Source: Pegea sp. RAD2-039
Lineage: Eukaryota; Chordata; Thaliacea; Salpida; Salpidae
DNA: 64,000 bases
Direction of reading: 5' to 3'
Assembly: GCA_034620365.1 (NCBI GenBank)
Contig: JAQGEQ010000299.1
Span: 372,001 to 436,000, forward strand
In this document: positions 63,529 to 64,000 of the stretch, piece after piece
How positions within the stretch are numbered: the stretch's first letter is position 1
Layout: every line of letters begins with the position of its first letter
Notes under the pieces: model-generated
Told to the model about the DNA's origin: nothing
The model's input: the letters and a program-made list of their open reading frames with translations, nothing else
Databases searched by the model: none
Program-made: the position numbers and the translations under genes

Positions 63529-63926
63529 CTTAAAAATAATAAAAAAGTTTTAATTGAAATTATAAGATCTCAGATTCTCATGAAAAGTTTGAATAAGTTT
63601 TATAAGTTGGTGATAAGCTTGCTAAAGACTTTATTCAAAAGTCACTAGCATATGAGTAAAATTAGATTAGTTAGTTTGAATACATTTCTTTCTCCATCTT
63701 TATAAAGTAATTTAATTTTTACCTATTTGCTTCTTGTTCAAAAATATTCAATATTACATAAATATTTGTGTCATTGTGCAAATAAAACTCATATTAAGAA
63801 TAACATTTTGCAGCAAGATATATGGTTAAAAATAACATTTCATAATCAAGAAAGATCAAGTGAGAAGCTGTAGAAGTTGCTGCTTTAAAATATCAAGTTA
63901 AAAAACTTATGGTGGAAAAAAGTTAA
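63529..63926. other. Upstream flank or first intron of elongin C
   Basis: The sequence is AT-rich and no exon with a fitting phase is found. It lies between the first visible elongin C exon and a LINE fragment at the window end. Confidence 0.5.
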
Positions 63927-64000
63927 AATTTATTTATTACAATAAATACAGAGGAGGGTGCCTGAAAAGACATTCTCACAAATGATACTATATATAATAA
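63927..64000 (-). mobile_element. LINE 3' end, minus orientation, running off the window
   Basis: On the minus strand it reads TTGTGAGAATGTCTTTTCAG, then GCACCCTCCTCTGTATTTAT and TGTAATAAATAAA. This is the same 3' end as the copies at 26.1 and 56.9 kb, but about 20 bp between GAGAATGT and CAGGCACC are missing. The element continues past base 64000. Confidence 0.7.

Overview
The window is strongly AT-rich animal nuclear DNA. Genes are broken by GT-AG introns, many only 47-56 bp long, and sit in long AT-rich deserts. A FoxF transcription factor, a metazoan-type elongin C, PUF60, an SLC49-like transporter and a GT10 fucosyltransferase point to an invertebrate bilaterian; I cannot name the species. 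Exon structures were worked out by hand from splice signals, reading-frame phase and protein-family fit, so they are models without transcript support.

Layout. 1-11.3 kb: no gene recognised; a GC-richer island at 3.9-4.66 kb carries many TGACGTCA palindromes. 11.58-12.16 kb: probable foxF promoter (CCAAT boxes, TATA box). 13.2-17.7 kb: foxF, two coding exons. 17.7-28.6 kb: desert with a weak 62-residue gene candidate (25.14-26.08 kb), a LINE 3' end and a CTCF-like site. 28.6-30.3 kb (-): intronless FHA + kinase-like gene resembling CHK2, with catalytic and phosphopeptide-binding residues replaced. 32.3-34.6 kb (-): alpha-1,3-fucosyltransferase, five coding exons. 39.2-43.1 kb (-): peroxisomal bifunctional enzyme EHHADH, 14 coding exons. 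44.0-46.3 kb (+): SLC49-like transporter, divergent from EHHADH. 49.5-50.1 kb (-): unrecognised 99-residue two-exon gene. 55.5-60.9 kb (+): PUF60, 14 coding exons. 63.1-63.5 kb (-): elongin C, its start exon not found.

There is no operon-like organisation and no shared pathway: this is a mix of housekeeping genes (PUF60, elongin C, EHHADH), a developmental regulator (foxF) and some lineage-specific genes. The most novel items are the doubly degenerate CHK2-like protein, the over-represented palindromes TGACGTCA and CACGTGAC, the small unrecognised genes, and a tRNA-like dispersed repeat. Four copies of one LINE 3' end are scattered through the window.
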